Assembly (NCBI GenBank): GCA_964019335.1
Contig: OZ025756.1
Span: 124,001-188,000 of the forward strand
Direction: 5' to 3'
DNA from: Diplonema japonicum
Taxonomy: Eukaryota > Euglenozoa > Diplonemea > Diplonemida > Diplonemidae
Length of the DNA: 64,000 nucleotides
Shown here: in pieces, positions 63,499 to 64,000 of the stretch
How positions within the stretch are numbered: the stretch's first letter is position 1
Layout: every line of letters starts with the position of its first letter
Program-made: the position numbers and the translations under genes
The notes under the pieces: model-generated
Databases searched by the model: none
What the model was told of the DNA's origin: nothing
What the model saw: only the letters and a program-made list of their open reading frames with translations

Positions 63499-64000
63499 TC
63501 ACTCCACGCCGCTGGGGTCCCACGTGACACGCAGGTTGGAGTGCCACCCGTCGATCTCCCGCATGTGCTTGTCAGAGATCTCAAAGTCGAAGACGTTTCT
63601 GTTCTGCACCGCGCGTGCAGGGTTTGTCGTCTTGGGGATCGTGACGGCACCATGCTGCAGCGCCCACCGAATCAACAGCTGTGCGGGTGCCACAGGAGCC
63701 CCGTCTGCGTGGCTGTGCAGCCCGGCAAGGGAGGCAAGCTTCGTGTCGCTGAGAACCTGCGCCTTGGCGAGGGGAGAGTACCCCTCAACCACAATTCCGT
63801 GATCCTTGCAGAACGAGACAAGACTTTCGGGGCGCTGCCAAGGGTTCAGCTCGAATTGATTGAGTGCAGGGGGGGTCGCCACTTCACCAGAGTGGAGAAG
63901 GTCTTCCAAGTGGGGTATTAAAAAGTTTGACACCCCTATGGACCGTGTAAGCCCTGCGTCAAGCATGCGCTCCATGGAACGCCAGACTGCCACACGGTGC
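63499..64000 (-). CDS. Aldo/keto reductase, C-terminal part (runs off window)
   Basis: The last ~167 residues of an NADPH-dependent aldo/keto reductase; the 5' part lies beyond 64000. Visible family motifs: LTRSIGVSNF (after the active-site region), NQFELNPWQ, VVEGYSPLAK, and the cofactor-binding signature AVTIPKTTNPARAVQNRNVF with its Lys contacting the NADPH 2'-phosphate. FDFEISDKHMREIDG is the usual C-terminal helix. Catalytic Tyr/Lys/His/Asp are outside the window. Substrate cannot be inferred. Stop at 63499, followed on the minus strand by a C run. Confidence 0.88.
   Translation of the reverse strand, partial: HRVAVWRSMERMLDAGLTRSIGVSNFLIPHLEDLLHSGEVATPPALNQFELNPWQRPESLVSFCKDHGIVVEGYSPLAKAQVLSDTKLASLAGLHSHADGAPVAPAQLLIRWALQHGAVTIPKTTNPARAVQNRNVFDFEISDKHMREIDGWHSNLRVTWDPSGVE

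Overview
The window is nuclear DNA of a eukaryote, most likely a single-celled protist. The evidence is a histone H2A gene, an Hsp110-type chaperone with GT-AG introns, a glyoxalase II, an ankyrin protein ending in a CaaX box, and membrane adenylate cyclases, all in G+C-rich coding blocks set in intergenic DNA crowded with homopolymer runs (A/T runs of 20-50 bases, several C/G runs). Every credible host gene lies on the minus strand across 64 kb. Such one-directional clusters, the AG dinucleotides 7-13 bases before many start codons, and the tandem cyclase arrays recall Euglenozoa (kinetoplastids, diplonemids). That assignment is an inference; no spliced-leader RNA gene was found.

Layout. 1-18 kb: single-copy genes in a repeat-rich setting. 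These are a secreted Cys-rich protein with a repetitive Pro/Thr stalk (window edge), a 2-oxoglutarate/Fe(II) prolyl-hydroxylase-like enzyme, two FkbM-type methyltransferase paralogues, a coiled-coil protein with a PH-like C-terminus, a pogo-like DNA transposon remnant, a membrane-anchored glyoxalase II, an Hsp110/GRP170-like chaperone (three exons) and a divergent H2A. 18.9-61.6 kb: a tandem head-to-tail array of 13 adenylate-cyclase genes plus at least five cyclase pseudogenes or relics. Near 40.7-43.6 kb the array is interrupted by a Mutator-like transposon with 40-bp terminal inverted repeats that contains a decayed non-LTR retrotransposon. Near 48.0-49.3 kb it is interrupted by back-to-back short inverted-repeat elements. 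62.3-64 kb: an ankyrin protein and the 3' part of an aldo/keto reductase.

The cyclases share one plan. Six predicted membrane helices enclose a short external loop with a C-x-x-L-P-C motif. A linker and a complete class III catalytic domain follow, with all metal, ATP-selecting and transition-state residues. Last comes a second, degenerate cyclase-like domain. The catalytic block is nearly identical between copies, while the N-termini fall into two subfamilies. Linker and loop segments are shared between non-adjacent copies in a mosaic way, pointing to continuing gene conversion. The array looks like a diversified set of sensors feeding one second messenger (cAMP).

A second theme is splicing. 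Four short introns (50-57 bases) can be inferred, three of them almost pure poly(A). Read literally they would give poly-lysine tracts or split genes; removed, they restore conserved protein sequence. Many start codons directly follow A-rich leaders.
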